64,000 bases of DNA, taken from contig NZ_FQUR01000007.1 in the NCBI RefSeq assembly GCF_900129115.1, positions 186,001 through 250,000 on the forward strand. Direction: 5' to 3'. This document shows, piece after piece, positions 39,129-52,019 of the stretch. Under the pieces are notes generated by a model. That model was not told the DNA's origin, made no database searches, and worked only from the letters and a program-made list of their open reading frames with translations. The position numbers were made by a program, and so were the translations under genes. Origin of the DNA: Thermoanaerobacter uzonensis DSM 18761. GTDB taxonomy: Bacteria; Bacillota; Thermoanaerobacteria; Thermoanaerobacterales; Thermoanaerobacteraceae. Numbering within the stretch: position 1 is the first letter of the stretch; each line of letters opens with the position of its first letter.

Positions 39129-40648
39129 TAACTATTGCCAATATTATAGACAGAGGCATTGGATTTATCTTTAGAATAATTTTATCAAATATGTTAGGCC
39201 CGGAAGGTACGGGTATTTATCAATTAGTTCTTCCTATATATTTTGCTTCAATAACTTTTTTAACCTCTGGTACGATGGCTGTCACTTCTCGCTTTATTTC
39301 AGAAGAAAGAGCAAAAGGAAACAAAAAAAATATGTTTAAAATTTTAAAAATTACTTTTTTGATAGTATTAATGTTTGCTTTTACTATTGCTTTGTTGCTA
39401 TTTTTTAATGCTAGGTACGTAGCTTTAAAGTTACTTCACGAACCAAGAGCACTTTTATCAATTCTCATTTTTGCACCGGTACTTATCATTGTTGCTTCTT
39501 CATCAGTGTTTAAGGGATTTTTTCAAGGAGTTATAAATATGATACCTGCTTCAGTTTCAGAAATTGTTGAACAAATAGTACGTGTATCAATAACTTTATA
39601 TTTAATACAACTTTTCACAGGAGCGAAACTTGAATATTTAGTAGCGATAGCTATATTTGGCATATCTGTAGGTGAAATTGTCAGTTTTCTTATGTACATA
39701 CTTTTTTACAAAAGAGAAGTAAAAATTATAAACAAAGAAATGACTTATGATGGAAAGGAATGGGATACTTTTTCTATAACAAAAACGTTAGTTATTACTT
39801 CCATACCTATAACTTTTTCAAAATTAATTGTAAATGTGTTGGATTTAGCGGAATCTTTAATAATTCCTTCAAGACTTGTTGTCTCAGGTCTCACTCACAG
39901 TGAAGCGATGTCTGAATTTGGCAAAATGTTGGGTATGGCAGTACCTCTTGCTTACATGCCAGCAGTTATAACTTCGAGTCTTTCCACTACTGTACTTCCT
40001 GCAGTTTCTGAAGCAGCTGCTCTAAAAAAGTGGGATACAGTAAGACTTAGGATTAACCAAGCAATTGGCTATACTACTTTAATTGCTTTTCCTGCTATAA
40101 TTTTATTTTTAGCTCTTCCTGAGCAAATTTCTCAGCTTTTGTATCCTTCTTCCCCAGGAGTAGGGGCTTTTGTGAGAGTGATTTCCATGGGAAGTATATT
40201 CGCATTTTTAGAAGCGGTGGTGGCTAGCATTCTCCATGGATTAGGAAAGCAAAATGTGGTTTTAAAAAATTCTATTATATGGTTGGGAGTCTGTATTATA
40301 GGTATGTATTACTTAACCGCCATGCCACAACTTAGACTTTTTGGATATATATACAGCTTTATATTTGCCGATGCTCTTATTTTAATGCTAAATATGTTTG
40401 AGCTCATAAAAATGACAGGATTAAGAATAGACTATTTAAATTGGCTTATAAAACCGATAACAGCATCAACAATTATGGGAATAATTGTTATAATTATCCA
40501 CAGTAAATTGTTGACAATTAATGTTAATATGTGGATAAATATTTTTTTATCAATTTTTACGGGCATTCTTGCCTATTTACTGCTTTGCTTTGCGCTGAAA
40601 CTACCTTATATTGAGGATTTAAGAAAAATAATTTTGTTGAAAAATTAA
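39092..40648 (+). CDS. SpoVB-like lipid flippase (polysaccharide biosynthesis/MATE-like)
   Basis: 518 residues, about 14 membrane segments. It opens with RGAFILTIANIIDRGIGFIFRIILSNMLGPEGTGIY split by the family's first helix, and has ITSSLSTTVLPAVSEA and an FKGFFQGVINM-type loop, as in SpoVB/MurJ-like MOP exporters. Expected to flip lipid-linked cell-wall precursors, possibly for spore cortex. ATG 39092 is chosen from AGGTG 7 nt upstream. Both lie in the hairpin loop described separately. Confidence 0.88.
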   Translation: MHNRSFIRGAFILTIANIIDRGIGFIFRIILSNMLGPEGTGIYQLVLPIYFASITFLTSGTMAVTSRFISEERAKGNKKNMFKILKITFLIVLMFAFTIALLLFFNARYVALKLLHEPRALLSILIFAPVLIIVASSSVFKGFFQGVINMIPASVSEIVEQIVRVSITLYLIQLFTGAKLEYLVAIAIFGISVGEIVSFLMYILFYKREVKIINKEMTYDGKEWDTFSITKTLVITSIPITFSKLIVNVLDLAESLIIPSRLVVSGLTHSEAMSEFGKMLGMAVPLAYMPAVITSSLSTTVLPAVSEAAALKKWDTVRLRINQAIGYTTLIAFPAIILFLALPEQISQLLYPSSPGVGAFVRVISMGSIFAFLEAVVASILHGLGKQNVVLKNSIIWLGVCIIGMYYLTAMPQLRLFGYIYSFIFADALILMLNMFELIKMTGLRIDYLNWLIKPITASTIMGIIVIIIHSKLLTINVNMWINIFLSIFTGILAYLLLCFALKLPYIEDLRKIILLKN

Positions 40649-40665
40649 CAATAATAGTATATAAT
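40637..40665 (+). promoter_or_regulatory. hydG promoter
   Basis: TTGAAA 40637-40642, 17-bp spacer, TATAAT 40660-40665, overlapping the end of the upstream gene. The leader contains CCCAAGG/CCTGAGGG, a possible small hairpin before the RBS. Confidence 0.7.
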
Positions 40666-40720
40666 AAAAATAAAACTAAGCCCAAGGGGATTTTCCTGAG
40701 GGTAAGGGAGGAGATAAAGT

Positions 40721-42121
40721 ATGTTAAAAGAAAAAGCGGATTTTATTAATGATGAAAAGGTATTACAGGATTTGGAAAATGCTAAAAAAGCGACAAGTAA
40801 AGATGCATTGGAAATTATAGAGAAGGCTAAAAAGCTAAAAGGCATTACTCCTGAAGAAGCAGCGGTACTTTTAAATGTAGAAGATGAGGATTTGCTCAAT
40901 GAGATGTTTAAAGTAGCAAGGTATATAAAAGAAGAAATATATGGGAATAGGATTGTAATATTTGCTCCCCTTTATGTAAGTAACTACTGTGTAAACAACT
41001 GTAGATATTGTGGTTACAGACATTCTAATGAACAGGAAAGAAAAAAGCTTACAATGGAAGAAGTGAGGAGAGAAGTTGAGATTTTGGAAGAGATGGGACA
41101 TAAAAGATTAGCAGTTGAAGCTGGGGAGGACCCTGTAAATTGCCCTATAGATTATATTCTCGATGTAATAAAGACAATCTACGATACAAAACTTAAAAAC
41201 GGAAGTATTAGAAGAGTAAATGTCAATATAGCGGCGACTACTGTGGAAAATTACAAAAAACTTAAAGAAATAGGAATAGGGACATATATTTTATTCCAAG
41301 AAACTTACCATAGGCCCACTTATCAATACATGCATCCACAGGGACCAAAACATGATTACGACTATCATTTGACTGCTATGGACAGGGCTATGGAGGCAGG
41401 TATTGACGATGTAGGATTAGGAGTTTTGTATGGGCTTTATGATTACAAGTACGAAACTGTTGCTATGCTTTATCATGCGAACCATTTAGAGGAAAAATTT
41501 GGAGTTGGGCCACATACTATTTCAGTACCGCGACTTAGACCAGCTCTTAACACTTCCATAGATAAATTTCCATATATTGTATCAGATAAAGACTTTAAAA
41601 AATTAGTAGCAGTCATAAGAATGGCAGTGCCCTATACAGGGATGATTTTGTCTACAAGAGAGAAGCCTAAATTTAGAGAAGAAGTAATAAGCATTGGCAT
41701 TTCTCAGATTAGTGCAGGTTCTTGTACAGGAGTAGGTGGATATCATGAAGAGATATCCAAAAAAGGTGGTTCAAAACCACAATTTGAGGTAGAAGACAAA
41801 AGAAGTCCTAATGAAATTTTGAGGACTTTGTGTGAACAAGGGTATCTCCCAAGTTATTGTACTGCCTGCTACAGAATGGGACGTACAGGAGACAGGTTTA
41901 TGAGTTTTGCAAAATCAGGCCAAATACACAACTTCTGCCTACCAAATGCGATACTAACCTTCAAAGAGTTTTTGATTGATTACGGAGATGAAAAAACTAA
42001 GGAAATTGGAGAAAAAGCAATAGCGGTAAATTTAGAGAAAATTCCATCAATAACTGTAAGGGAAGAGACAAAGAGAAGGCTTACAAGAATAGAAAATGGA
42101 GAAAGAGATCTTTTCTTTTAA
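40721..42121 (+). CDS. hydG: [FeFe]-hydrogenase maturase HydG (radical SAM tyrosine lyase)
   Basis: 466 residues. Radical SAM motif CVNNCRYC (C90, C94, C97) in the TIM barrel binds the SAM-cleaving cluster, and C-terminal C380, C383, C406 (CX2CX22C) bind the auxiliary cluster. This second motif separates HydG from ThiH. It cleaves tyrosine to supply CO and cyanide for the H-cluster. RBS GGGAGGAG before ATG 40721. hydE, hydF and hydrogenase genes are not in the window. Confidence 0.96.
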   Translation: MLKEKADFINDEKVLQDLENAKKATSKDALEIIEKAKKLKGITPEEAAVLLNVEDEDLLNEMFKVARYIKEEIYGNRIVIFAPLYVSNYCVNNCRYCGYRHSNEQERKKLTMEEVRREVEILEEMGHKRLAVEAGEDPVNCPIDYILDVIKTIYDTKLKNGSIRRVNVNIAATTVENYKKLKEIGIGTYILFQETYHRPTYQYMHPQGPKHDYDYHLTAMDRAMEAGIDDVGLGVLYGLYDYKYETVAMLYHANHLEEKFGVGPHTISVPRLRPALNTSIDKFPYIVSDKDFKKLVAVIRMAVPYTGMILSTREKPKFREEVISIGISQISAGSCTGVGGYHEEISKKGGSKPQFEVEDKRSPNEILRTLCEQGYLPSYCTACYRMGRTGDRFMSFAKSGQIHNFCLPNAILTFKEFLIDYGDEKTKEIGEKAIAVNLEKIPSITVREETKRRLTRIENGERDLFF

Positions 42122-42162
42122 TATGAAAAATGCTAATAAAATAAAACTTATCAACAAAATAA

Positions 42163-42182
42163 GACCTCGCTTTCACGAGGTC
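42163..42182 (+). terminator. Hairpin after hydG
   Basis: GACCTCG/CGAGGTC (42163-42169 with 42176-42182) followed by TCAGTTTG; T content is low, so a weak terminator unless helped by the repeat behind it. Confidence 0.6.
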
Positions 42183-42185
42183 TCA

Positions 42186-42437
42186 GTTTGTTGACAAAGT
42201 TAAAAAATATTCAAAGGAGATATTTTGCATAAGGAGCGACTTGTTACAAAGCGTAACAAAACTTAGCAAGACCAAGGGTGGAGGCAGGGTCGAAGCCAAG
42301 GATGGCGGAGGCGGGCACCTTAAGGCATGGATGCCGATTGTGCCCGGTACCCTGCCGGAACCTGAAGGTCGAGCTTTAGTTTTGTCGCTTTGGAACATCG
42401 GAGCGACGATGTAAAATATCTCCTTTGTATATTTTTA
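42186..42437. repeat. GC-rich structured repeat element with inverted ends (MITE-like)
   Basis: Ends 42200-42230 and 42407-42437 are imperfect inverted repeats around ATATTCAAAGGAGATATTTT. The interior is far richer in G+C than the surroundings and folds into nested hairpins: GGCAGGGT (42283) with ACCCTGCC (42349), enclosing GGGCAC/GTGCCC and GGCAT/ATGCC, plus TTGTTAC/GTAACAA and GTCGCT/AGCGAC. No ORF. A deleted copy lies at 38629-38735, which supports mobility or recombination. Confidence 0.78.
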
Positions 42438-42487
42438 CAATTAAAAATATGACACAATGCTATTGCCAGATGATTTACATCTTTCTC

Positions 42488-42515
42488 TTGTTAATTTAGC
42501 AATTAAGTGTATAAT
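42488..42515 (+). promoter_or_regulatory. Promoter of the PTS operon
   Basis: TTGTTA 42488-42493, 16-bp spacer, TATAAT 42510-42515, 60 nt before the regulator gene. Confidence 0.65.
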
Positions 42516-42574
42516 ATAGTTGTAAAAAGAGATACTATTATTAAATTAATGTCACAGAAAAGTGATGATGTAAA

Positions 42575-44653
42575 ATGAATAAGCTAAGTGGGCGCCAACT
42601 GCAAATTTTAAGAAAAATACTGTCCTCTTCAAATACAAGAATGGACGACATTATGAAAGAATTTGATATAAGCAAAAGGACAGTATACAGAGAAATTGCT
42701 TCTATAAATGAATTTGTTAAAAATTACAACTCAAAAATTGTAAATAAAACTGATGGGTTGGTTATAGAAGGCAATGTTGCTGATATTGAGAAGCTAAAGC
42801 TAGATATAGTAGGATATCGTTCAGAGTTTGAAACAGAAGAGAGAAGAAAAATGATATTGTCGGAGCTTTTGCAGCTACATGAACCCGTTAAATTAGAGTA
42901 TTTCAGCAAGAAATTTGGTGTCACCACTTCTACAATAAGTTATGACCTTAAAGAATTAGAAAGGTGGATTATAAAACAAGGATTAACTTTAATAACAAAG
43001 CCAGGTTATGGCGTTTATATATCGGGAAGCGAAAACTCTTTTAGAAAAGCTATAGCTAACTTTTTGTATGAGAATTTTGATACTGCAGATTTGATTGATT
43101 TCTTAAAAACAGGATATCTCGCAAAAAACAATATTGAAAAAAACATAGATTTGAGGCTTTTAAACTTAATTGACTACGATACTGTCTTGAAAATAGAAAA
43201 GGCAATTTTAAAATTAAAATCGCAAATTGACTATGAAATTGTAGAAAGTTCCTATTTAGGCCTTGTTGTTCACCTTGCCTTGGCTATAAAAAGGCTTCAA
43301 AATGGTGAAACTATTGAAATGGGGGAAGACAATTTACAGGAACTTAAAAAGACTAACGAATATAAATTTGCTAAAAAGTTAGCTAAATATTTACAAGAAG
43401 AATTGAATATACCTATACCTGAAGATGAGATTGGCTATGTGACAATACACCTTATAGGTGCAAAGTACAGGTCAACTACTCAAAATTACAATGACAAAGA
43501 CATAGAGATTATTGCCCGGGACATGATAAAAGAAGCAGAAAAAATTTTTGATGTCAGTTTTTCAGAAGATGAGTTTTTGGAAGATGGCTTAAAGAGTCAT
43601 TTAGTTCCCGCGGTGTACAGATTGGAGATGGGACTTGACATAAGAAACCCTTTGTTGGAGGATATAAAAACAAAATATCCTTTGCTTTTTGAAAAAAGCA
43701 ATAGAGTTTGCGATGTTTTGCGAAAAAAATTAAACATGGATATTCCAGAAGATGAAGTTGGATATATTGCTATGCATTTTGGTGCAGCTTTAGAGAGGAA
43801 AAAAGAGGCTTCCCAAAGGTACAACATAATGGTGGTATGTGCTAGTGGTATTGGAACCTCCAGAATGCTGATGTCAAAACTTCAGATGTTTCCACAAATA
43901 AACATAGTAGACGTTACTTCCAGTATAAAACTAAAAGATCTAAAAGGAAGAGATGATATAGACTTAATTGTCTCTACAATACCTCTTGACATAAAAGATA
44001 AAAAAGTCGTTGTAGTAAATCCCTTGCTTTTAAAGGAAGATGTAGAAAAGCTAAAAAAAGCATTAAATACGGACTTTATTATGGAATATGGAATAAAAAA
44101 AGAAGAAGGCAATTTTAAAAAAGAGGCTTTACACATAGCCAATTATGGAAAGAGAATTTTGGAGTTATGCGATACCATAACCTATATGACTGTAAAAGGT
44201 GAAAAGTCTACTCAAATAATAGAATATATTCTTAAGAATTTGATAGATAAAAGTTTAATAAGTGAAAATCAAAAGGAGCAAATAAAAGAAAGACTTTTAA
44301 AAAGAGAAAGCTTAGGTAAAATAGTATTACCAAACAAAGGATTTGTCATATATCATTGTACAATTGAAAATATAGATTTTCCATTAGTAGTTGTAGGGAA
44401 AGTTATAGAGGAAGTAAAAATGAAAAATCTTGTAGGAGATTATGAAAAGATAAGGACAGCTTTTTTAATGGTAGCACCAGAAGGTGATAGAGAAGGAATT
44501 GAAGTTTTGGGAGATTTAAGCGTGTCTTTAATTGAAAGAGAAGGTTTGGTGAATACTCTTAACGAAGCACAGTCCCAAAAGGAGGTCAAAGAAAAAATAA
44601 AAGAAGTGTTATTGAAAAAATTTTATGAAGAAATAAAAAGGATAATTACTTAG
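42575..44653 (+). CDS. PRD-containing PTS regulator (BglG/LicR/MtlR-type activator)
   Basis: 692 residues. Two N-terminal HTH domains (ILRKILSSSNTRMDDIMKEF; KLEYFSKKFGVTTSTISYDL) indicate DNA binding. Two PTS regulation domains follow at about 190-410, with the His-containing EDEIGYVTIHLIGA and EDEVGYIAMHFGAA. An EIIB-like domain has C422 in VVCASGIGTSRML, and an EIIA-like domain has H594 in FVIYHCTIENI. Phosphorylation by the PTS would gate activation of the operon it heads. Substrate unknown. Confidence 0.9.
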   Translation: MNKLSGRQLQILRKILSSSNTRMDDIMKEFDISKRTVYREIASINEFVKNYNSKIVNKTDGLVIEGNVADIEKLKLDIVGYRSEFETEERRKMILSELLQLHEPVKLEYFSKKFGVTTSTISYDLKELERWIIKQGLTLITKPGYGVYISGSENSFRKAIANFLYENFDTADLIDFLKTGYLAKNNIEKNIDLRLLNLIDYDTVLKIEKAILKLKSQIDYEIVESSYLGLVVHLALAIKRLQNGETIEMGEDNLQELKKTNEYKFAKKLAKYLQEELNIPIPEDEIGYVTIHLIGAKYRSTTQNYNDKDIEIIARDMIKEAEKIFDVSFSEDEFLEDGLKSHLVPAVYRLEMGLDIRNPLLEDIKTKYPLLFEKSNRVCDVLRKKLNMDIPEDEVGYIAMHFGAALERKKEASQRYNIMVVCASGIGTSRMLMSKLQMFPQINIVDVTSSIKLKDLKGRDDIDLIVSTIPLDIKDKKVVVVNPLLLKEDVEKLKKALNTDFIMEYGIKKEEGNFKKEALHIANYGKRILELCDTITYMTVKGEKSTQIIEYILKNLIDKSLISENQKEQIKERLLKRESLGKIVLPNKGFVIYHCTIENIDFPLVVVGKVIEEVKMKNLVGDYEKIRTAFLMVAPEGDREGIEVLGDLSVSLIEREGLVNTLNEAQSQKEVKEKIKEVLLKKFYEEIKRIIT

Positions 44654-44666
44654 GAGAGGATCAAAA

Positions 44667-44906
44667 ATGTTTAGCATATCGAGAGTTCAAAGAAAAATAT
44701 TTTATTTGCTTTTGGGGGTAGTATGGTTTTCTACAGGATTTTATGCCATGTTTCATAATAGCTTCCTTAATGGCTTAAAAATAATGGCTTTTGGAAGTAC
44801 CTTTATGTTAATAGTGTTTGCAATTCAGACTTATGTCATAAAAATGATACAACTTTATGATAGCAACCTACAAAAACAACATAAAAAGCTTAAAAAGAAA
44901 AAATGA
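44667..44906 (+). CDS. Small two-span membrane protein of the PTS operon
   Basis: 79 residues, two hydrophobic segments (IFYLLLGVVWFSTGFYAMF; IMAFGSTFMLIVFAIQTYVI) and a Lys-rich C-terminus. RBS GGAGAGGATC before ATG 44667. I do not recognise the family. It lies between the regulator and EIIB, spaced as an operon member. Confidence 0.7.
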   Translation: MFSISRVQRKIFYLLLGVVWFSTGFYAMFHNSFLNGLKIMAFGSTFMLIVFAIQTYVIKMIQLYDSNLQKQHKKLKKKK

Positions 44907-44933
44907 AATAATCTTTGAAAGGAGGTGTTAAAA

Positions 44934-45260
44934 ATGGCAATAAGAGGAGTAATACTCTGCAGCTGGGGAGCGACTTCCAGTGCACTTGCTAAGAAAGTAA
45001 CAGATGAAGCTAAAAAGCAAGGATTGGATGTTATAGTAGATGCTGGCGGAACAGGAGAGTTTAAAAAGAAGGCAGAGGAATATGATGTAGCGTTATTAGA
45101 ACCGCAAGTAAGACATCTCAAAAAAGAAATTGAATCAATCGCTTCTAAATACAATATACCTGTTGATATAGTCGATATGCAGGCTTTCGCTATTATGGAT
45201 GGCAAAAAAATATTAAATCAAATAATTGAGCTTGCTAAAAAAAGTGGAAAAGAAGTTTAA
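44934..45260 (+). CDS. PTS lactose/cellobiose-family EIIB component
   Basis: 108 residues with phosphorylated C9 in GVILCSWGATSSALAKK. It passes phosphate from EIIA to sugar bound by EIIC. ATG 44934 follows AAAGGAGGTG; the longer reading from 44925 starts inside that RBS. Confidence 0.9.
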   Translation: MAIRGVILCSWGATSSALAKKVTDEAKKQGLDVIVDAGGTGEFKKKAEEYDVALLEPQVRHLKKEIESIASKYNIPVDIVDMQAFAIMDGKKILNQIIELAKKSGKEV

Positions 45261-45272
45261 GGAGGGAATAGT

Positions 45273-46589
45273 ATGAATGATAGGCTTTCAAACAATTGGT
45301 TTATGAAGTGGATGGAAGAATCTTTAATGCCAGTTCTTGCCCGTATAGCGCAAAATGTGTATTTGCAGTCAATTAGAGATGCATTTTCAAGCTTTGCTTT
45401 GCCTGTGATTTTGACTGGTGCGCTTTTCTTGATTATAGCAAATCCACCAGAGGGAATTAATTGGGCGCCTATACATGCATGGGCAAGAGCAGTAAAACCT
45501 ATTGCAGCTCAAATCATGATACCTTTCCAACTTACTTTTGGAATAATGGCTATGATGGTAGCCTTTGGTACAGCTTATAGCCTTGCTACACGATGGGACC
45601 TCGACGAGACGATGACAGGCATTATTTCAATGTTGGCGTTTTTTATAACAAGCTTTCCTGCGACAGATGTGACAAAAGTTGCTTTTGGAGATGTACTAAA
45701 TTATCTCGGCGGTCAAGGCTTGTTTGTAGCAATAATAATAGGCATAATTACGGCAATAGTTGTGAGATTCTTTAACAAAAGTGGTTTGGTAATAAAAATG
45801 CCTGAAGGTGTACCACCTTATGTGGTAAGAAGCTTCTTAGCATTAGTCCCTATGTTTGTAATGATAGTATCAGCGTGGATTGTAGAATGGATTGTATGGA
45901 CAAACTTCCACATAACATTGCCACAATTGGTACTTGACTTATTTAAGCCCCTTGTTGCTGCATCAAATAGTTATCCTGCAGCTTTAGCTGAAATAATACT
46001 CATGATGCTTTTGTGGTCATTAGGAATTCACGGTATGAATGTTGTTTCTTCAATTGCTTATCCTTTCTGGATGACTCAATTAGCTGCAAATGCAGCGGCT
46101 GCAGCAAAAGGACTGCCTTTACCAGGTATTGTAACTGAACCTTTCTTCCATGTGTTTACCCACTTAGGCGGTTCAGGTACTACATGGCCTTTGACAATAA
46201 TGTTTTTACTTTCTGCTTCTGCACAACTTAGGACCATTGGAAGAGCTGAGCTTATACCTGCAATATTTAATATAAACGAACCATTGATTTTTGGTGCTCC
46301 TATTGTGTTAAATCCAATACTCATTATTCCGTTTATATTAGCTCCAGCAGCTGTTGTAACAATAAATTACTTTGCTTTTGCTGTAAACTTAGTACCAAGA
46401 CCTTTGATACAATTGCCTTTTACAGTTCCAGTTTTTATAAGCGGATTTTTATCTTCCGGTGGCCATTGGCAAGGAGCTTTGTTGCAGCTGGTAAATTTAA
46501 TTGTAACAGCGATTATATACTATCCCTTCTTTAAAATGTATGAAGCTCAACTTTTAAAGAACGAAAAAGGAGTAAAAGACCAAGAATGA
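45273..46589 (+). CDS. PTS lactose/cellobiose-family EIIC permease
   Basis: 438 residues, about ten membrane segments. Family motifs include SFALPVILTGALFLII, GIHGMNVVSSIAYPFW, and the conserved substrate-site stretch FNINEPLIFGAPIVLNP. It transports and phosphorylates a beta-glucoside, chitobiose or related sugar. RBS GGAGGG before ATG 45273. No glycosidase gene accompanies it. Confidence 0.92.
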   Translation: MNDRLSNNWFMKWMEESLMPVLARIAQNVYLQSIRDAFSSFALPVILTGALFLIIANPPEGINWAPIHAWARAVKPIAAQIMIPFQLTFGIMAMMVAFGTAYSLATRWDLDETMTGIISMLAFFITSFPATDVTKVAFGDVLNYLGGQGLFVAIIIGIITAIVVRFFNKSGLVIKMPEGVPPYVVRSFLALVPMFVMIVSAWIVEWIVWTNFHITLPQLVLDLFKPLVAASNSYPAALAEIILMMLLWSLGIHGMNVVSSIAYPFWMTQLAANAAAAAKGLPLPGIVTEPFFHVFTHLGGSGTTWPLTIMFLLSASAQLRTIGRAELIPAIFNINEPLIFGAPIVLNPILIIPFILAPAAVVTINYFAFAVNLVPRPLIQLPFTVPVFISGFLSSGGHWQGALLQLVNLIVTAIIYYPFFKMYEAQLLKNEKGVKDQE

Positions 46590-46610
46590 TTTGTGATGGG
46601 AGTGAAACTA

Positions 46611-46928
46611 ATGGACTTAGAACAAATAATATACAATTTAGTATTGCATGGAGGAAATGCAAGAGCGGAAGCTTATGAAGCATTGGATGCAGCCGAAAGA
46701 GGAGACTTTGAAGAAGCTGAGAAGCATCTTGAAAAAGCAGATGAAGAGTTTTATGAAGGGCACAAATACCAAAATATGCTGACACAAGGAGAGCAAAGTG
46801 AAGCTCCTAATTTCTTAGTAATTCACGCTCAAGACCAGCTTATGACAGCTCTTGCTGAAAAAAACTTAATAAAAAGAATGATTGAACTCTATAAAAGAGT
46901 CAATCAATTAGAAAAAAGGCAAAAATAG
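46611..46928 (+). CDS. PTS lactose/cellobiose-family EIIA component
   Basis: 105 residues, three-helix fold: IIYNLVLHGGNARAEAYEAL and phospho-His H72 in FLVIHAQDQLMTA. ATG 46611 lies behind GGGAGTGA; the reading from 46593 starts upstream of that RBS. Confidence 0.92.
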   Translation: MDLEQIIYNLVLHGGNARAEAYEALDAAERGDFEEAEKHLEKADEEFYEGHKYQNMLTQGEQSEAPNFLVIHAQDQLMTALAEKNLIKRMIELYKRVNQLEKRQK

Positions 46929-46998
46929 GCGATTCCATACTACCCGGAGAAAAACCGGGTAGTATTTTTATAATAATTATATCGCCTTTTTTCTTTTT
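46928..46998 (+). terminator. Nested double terminator of the PTS operon
   Basis: Inner stem ATACTACCCGG/CCGGGTAGTAT (46937-46947 with 46955-46965) ends in TTTTTA. An outer stem GGCGAT/ATCGCC (46928-46933 with 46981-46986) encloses it and ends in a second T run (TTTTTTCTTTTTT). Confidence 0.88.
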
Positions 46999-47090
46999 TG
47001 TCATTATGATCTGAAACTTTAAAAGGCATTTGTCTATAGGAACAACTACAAATCTATTTTGAATACGTTATAAAAAATCGCTTTAAAGTA

Positions 47091-47119
47091 TTGAATTGTT
47101 TTTTAATATTTATTACAAT
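47091..47119 (+). promoter_or_regulatory. yerC promoter candidate
   Basis: TTGAAT 47091-47096, 17-bp spacer, TACAAT 47114-47119, 45 nt before the gene. Confidence 0.55.
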
Positions 47120-47163
47120 ATATTTGTAAACAATTTAATTATTTTGTTGAGTGAGGGATAATT

Positions 47164-47466
47164 ATGTATGAATCTAAAATTAAAGATGAACTTGTTGACC
47201 AGTTATTTGAGGCTATTTTAAAACTTAAAAACATAGAGGAATGTTACAGGTTTTTTGAAGATATTGCTACAATAAATGAAATAAAGGCATTAGCGCAGAG
47301 ATTGGAAGTTGCAAAAATGCTTCGCCAAAAGAAGACTTACATAGAAATTGCAGAAAAGACAGGAGCAAGTACTGCTACCATAAGCAGAGTAAATAGGGCA
47401 TTGAATTATGGAGCAAATGGATATAAAATTATATTAGATAGATTAGAAACAGAATCCCGGGATTAA
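47164..47466 (+). CDS. yerC: YerC/YecD family TrpR-related regulator
   Basis: 100 residues with a TrpR-like helical bundle: LAQRLEVAKMLRQKKTYIEIAEKTGASTATISRVNRAL across the HTH in sections. The YerC family sits next to pcrA in Bacillus, and so it does here. Target genes unknown. The stop codon lies in the loop of a terminator. Confidence 0.92.
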   Translation: MYESKIKDELVDQLFEAILKLKNIEECYRFFEDIATINEIKALAQRLEVAKMLRQKKTYIEIAEKTGASTATISRVNRALNYGANGYKIILDRLETESRD

Positions 47467-47480
47467 AACCGGGCTTTTTT
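47456..47480 (+). terminator. Terminator overlapping the end of yerC
   Basis: CCCGG/CCGGG stem (47456-47460 with 47469-47473) followed by CTTTTTT; the yerC TAA (47464-47466) is in the loop. No clear promoter separates it from pcrA, so partial readthrough is expected. Confidence 0.75.
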
Positions 47481-47503
47481 AAGACTAAATTGGAGTGAAA
47501 AAA

Positions 47504-51645
<4,142 letters not shown>

Positions 51646-51719
51646 AAACTCTATCCTTCAAAAAATATGTTTTTGTGGTAAACTATAAGATGTGAATAAT
51701 AAAGGAAAGGTGTGGTAAC

Positions 51720-52007
51720 ATGGCTATTAGTAGGAGCGAAGTTGAGCATGTGGCTAAACTGGCCCGCCTCAAATTTTCGCAAGAGGAAATAGAAGAGTTT
51801 ACAGTGCAACTGAGTAAAATTATCGACTATGTAAACAAATTAAACGAATTGGACACTGAAAATGTAGAGCCTACAGCTCATATAGTGCCAATCCATAATG
51901 TATTTAGAGAAGACGAAGCAAAGCCTTCAATGGACAGAGACAAAATATTGATGAATGCACCTTATAAAGAGAACGGCTGTTTTAAAGTGCCAAAGATTAT
52001 AGAATGA
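51720..52007 (+). CDS. gatC: Aspartyl/glutamyl-tRNA amidotransferase subunit C
   Basis: 95 residues: EVEHVAKLARLKFSQEEIEEFT and LDTENVEPTAHIVPIHNVFREDE, typical of GatC, which wraps around GatA and GatB. RBS AAAGGTGTGG before ATG 51720. Confidence 0.96.
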   Translation: MAISRSEVEHVAKLARLKFSQEEIEEFTVQLSKIIDYVNKLNELDTENVEPTAHIVPIHNVFREDEAKPSMDRDKILMNAPYKENGCFKVPKIIE

Positions 52008-52019
52008 GGAGGTACATAA

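Noticed and set aside
42183-42398. 71-codon reverse ORF inside the structured repeat
   Set aside because: Repeat is dominated by nested hairpins; no ribosome site and low-complexity Pro/Ser/Leu translation.
42186-42437. CRISPR array or group II intron remnant for the repeat pair
   Set aside because: Only two copies, inverted ends rather than regularly spaced direct repeats, and no intron domain V or reverse transcriptase.
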